DNA of 64,000 bases from Empedobacter falsenii (lineage in GTDB: Bacteria > Bacteroidota > Bacteroidia > Flavobacteriales > Weeksellaceae): positions 2,085,876 through 2,149,875 of the forward strand of contig NZ_CP040908.1 in the NCBI RefSeq assembly GCF_013488205.1, in the 5' to 3' direction. The notes beneath the pieces are model-generated. The model ran no database searches and was not told the origin of the DNA. It saw nothing but the letters and a program-made list of their open reading frames with translations. Every line of letters begins with the position of its first letter. The stretch's first letter is position 1. Positions 62,471-64,000 of this stretch are shown piece by piece. The translations under genes were made by a program, and so were the position numbers.

Positions 62471-63169
62471 TTATTTATATTTTTCTAAATCCAAACCAAG
62501 AATATCTCCAACTTTAGAAAATTCTTCATTTATCTTAGCATTCAAAACGAGTTGTTCATTTGTCATTGGATGATTAAATACCAATTGATGCGCGTGAAGC
62601 ATCATTCCTTTCAATCCAAAATTCTCCAACCACAATTTATTTTGCTTATTACAACCATGCGGACGACTTCCCAAAATTGGATGAAAAATATGACGAAAAT
62701 GCTTGCGTAATTGATGCATACGACCAGTTTCGGGAATTGCTTCCACCAAACAATAACGTGAAGTCGGATGATTGTTATACTCTAAATCAATTTCGGCAAT
62801 TTGCAAACGATGAAAATAGGTAATTGCATTTTGCTTTACACCATCATCATTCGTCAAATCATAATCTATCGTCATTTCTTCGGGAGCCCAACCACGCAAA
62901 ATAGCCAAGTACTTTTTTTCGACTTCGCGTGTTGCAAATCGATCATTCATAATTTTTAAACTTTCTTTATCTAAAGCAAAAAGCAAAACTCCTGACGTTT
63001 TACGATCCAAACGATGAATAGGATAAACATGTTGCCCACCGATTTGATTACGTAATTCCTGAACTGCAAAAACAGACGCATCACGCGCATAAAAAGATTT
63101 GTGAACCAACAATCCGCTCGGTTTATTAATGGCAATAATATATTCGTCTTGATAAAGAATTTCTAACAT
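62471..63169 (-). CDS. truC: RluA-family pseudouridine synthase (TruC-like)
   Basis: 232 residues. The HRLDRKTSGVLLFA motif (~53-66) holds the catalytic Asp of the RluA family; IIAINKPSGLLVHKS near the start and EAIPETGRMHQLRKHF (~143-158) are typical. No S4 domain, as in TruC, which modifies tRNA position 65 in E. coli. The TruC assignment over other small RluA members is by length and lack of S4. Confidence 0.85.
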   Translation of the reverse strand: MLEILYQDEYIIAINKPSGLLVHKSFYARDASVFAVQELRNQIGGQHVYPIHRLDRKTSGVLLFALDKESLKIMNDRFATREVEKKYLAILRGWAPEEMTIDYDLTNDDGVKQNAITYFHRLQIAEIDLEYNNHPTSRYCLVEAIPETGRMHQLRKHFRHIFHPILGSRPHGCNKQNKLWLENFGLKGMMLHAHQLVFNHPMTNEQLVLNAKINEEFSKVGDILGLDLEKYK

Positions 63170-63173
63170 TTGG

Positions 63174-63181
63174 CAAAAATA
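63174..63181 (-). promoter_or_regulatory. -7 element of the pseudouridine synthase gene
   Basis: Minus strand TATTTTTG fits TAnnTTTG; 4 nt before the start codon, again a near leaderless arrangement. No clear -33 element. Confidence 0.4.
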
Positions 63182-63240
63182 GAAAGTTATTTTCGGTTAG
63201 AAAATAGAACAGTCTTATATTTATTGTTTAATAAAATTGA

Positions 63241-63984
63241 ATGAAAAAAGGATTGATTATTGGAAAAGGATGGTTAGGTTCAAGATTAGAAAAGTATTTA
63301 GAAAAGCAATTTTTGATTGAAACTACTAAACGAATTTCTGATGCAGAAAATTGTTTTTCAATCGATTTTGATCATTACAAATCTGAAAAAATTAAACACA
63401 ATTATGATTTTGTTATTGTGACAATTCCATTTGGAAGAAGAAATAATTTAGACGATTTACAGAAAAGATTTCAGCATTTAATTGACTTTTTAGGAGATTA
63501 TAATAATCAACTTATTCTGCTTAGTTCAACAGCAATTTATTCTGAAAATAATGAAATTATTTTTGAAAATCCAATTGAAACTATTCATTTAAATAATCCT
63601 TATTATTCAATTGAAAATCAATTAAAAGAAAAGTTCAATCAATTGATTATTTTACGCTTAGGTGGATTAATGGGAGACGATAGATTTCTTTCTAAATATA
63701 TAGATTTATATAGTCAAAATCTATCTCAAATGGTGAATCATATACATTATCTAGATATTTGTCAAGTGATTGAGAACTTGTTTAATTCAAATAAAAATTC
63801 ATCCATTTATAATGTTGTTGCACCAAAACATCCTACCAAAGAAGAAGTGTTAGAATATCAATTAAACAAGAAAATTATTTCCTCTACAAATCGAGAAGGA
63901 AAAATAATTTCAAGTCAAAAAATACAAGACGAATTTAATTATGAATTCATTTATCCAAACCCTATTTACTTTAAGGAAAACTAA
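63241..63984 (+). CDS. Rossmann-fold NAD(P)-binding protein (YeeZ-like)
   Basis: 247 residues, complete within the window. Starts with a dinucleotide-binding loop GLIIGKGWLGSRL (~4-16), then DFVIVTIPFGRRN, LLSSTAIYS (~91-99, Ser/Tyr of short-chain type) and LRLGGLMGDDR. Resembles small NAD-dependent epimerase-like proteins of the YeeZ type. Substrate unknown. Confidence 0.75.
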   Translation: MKKGLIIGKGWLGSRLEKYLEKQFLIETTKRISDAENCFSIDFDHYKSEKIKHNYDFVIVTIPFGRRNNLDDLQKRFQHLIDFLGDYNNQLILLSSTAIYSENNEIIFENPIETIHLNNPYYSIENQLKEKFNQLIILRLGGLMGDDRFLSKYIDLYSQNLSQMVNHIHYLDICQVIENLFNSNKNSSIYNVVAPKHPTKEEVLEYQLNKKIISSTNREGKIISSQKIQDEFNYEFIYPNPIYFKEN

Positions 63985-64000
63985 TTTCTTCGCTTTCGTT

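Overview
The window looks like a chromosomal segment of a low-GC member of the Bacteroidota, class Flavobacteriia. The signs are a SusC/SusD pair, two LytTR two-component genes, a DUF6520 peptide, a VGIGT-type surface protein, RimO, and promoter-like TAnnTTTG elements without obvious Shine-Dalgarno sites. A Weeksellaceae genus such as Empedobacter is my guess from overall gene style; it is not proven by any marker here. I see no rRNA, tRNA, CRISPR array, transposase or phage gene.

Layout. 0.3-9.0 kb: a MauE/DoxX-like membrane protein and a DUF6520 peptide face a tight susC-susD-S9 peptidase operon, probably for peptide uptake and degradation. 9.0-10.5 kb: non-coding, full of dispersed foldback repeats and a duplicated susC leader. 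10.5-28.1 kb: a defence island. It has a small XRE regulator with a perfect palindromic operator, a 372-residue candidate nuclease, and a seven-gene operon hsdR-hsdS-ptuA-ptuB-DUF262/DUF1524-DUF262-hsdM. That operon carries a type I restriction-modification system, a Septu-like pair and a GmrSD-like pair. Next to it lies an operon of sce7726 (PD-(D/E)xK nuclease fold), sce7725 and a RES-domain protein with a zinc-ribbon-like N-terminus. 28.2-29.8 kb: two unknown genes. 29.8-33.0 kb: two more repeat arrays around an EamA transporter, whose leader holds a 12-codon reading frame and a folded element. 33.0-37.4 kb: two secreted surface proteins.

38.0-41.6 kb: CrtA-like protein, an unknown protein, a flavoprotein monooxygenase and a fatty acid desaturase. 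41.7-47.6 kb: an eight-gene minus-strand operon with a cupin-like protein, two secreted intradiol dioxygenases, an unknown protein, LytS-type kinase, LytTR regulator, UbiA prenyltransferase and methyltransferase. 47.8-51.7 kb: 3-oxoacid CoA-transferase subunits, a GH92 mannosidase and a small basic protein. 51.8-64 kb: housekeeping genes (rimO, glycosyltransferase, RNA methyltransferase, M24 peptidase, Fur/Zur-ZIP operon, pseudouridine synthase, a Rossmann-fold protein).

The most unusual signals are: (1) a family of about 100-nt foldback repeats, in direct orientation on both sides of the defence island, whose stems differ in sequence but keep the same architecture, including an unpaired AGC; (2) the leader peptide plus folded RNA ahead of the EamA transporter; (3) the sce7726-sce7725-RES operon; and (4) the XRE regulator with the unassigned QxK-type nuclease candidate. 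All positions and mismatch counts were read by eye.
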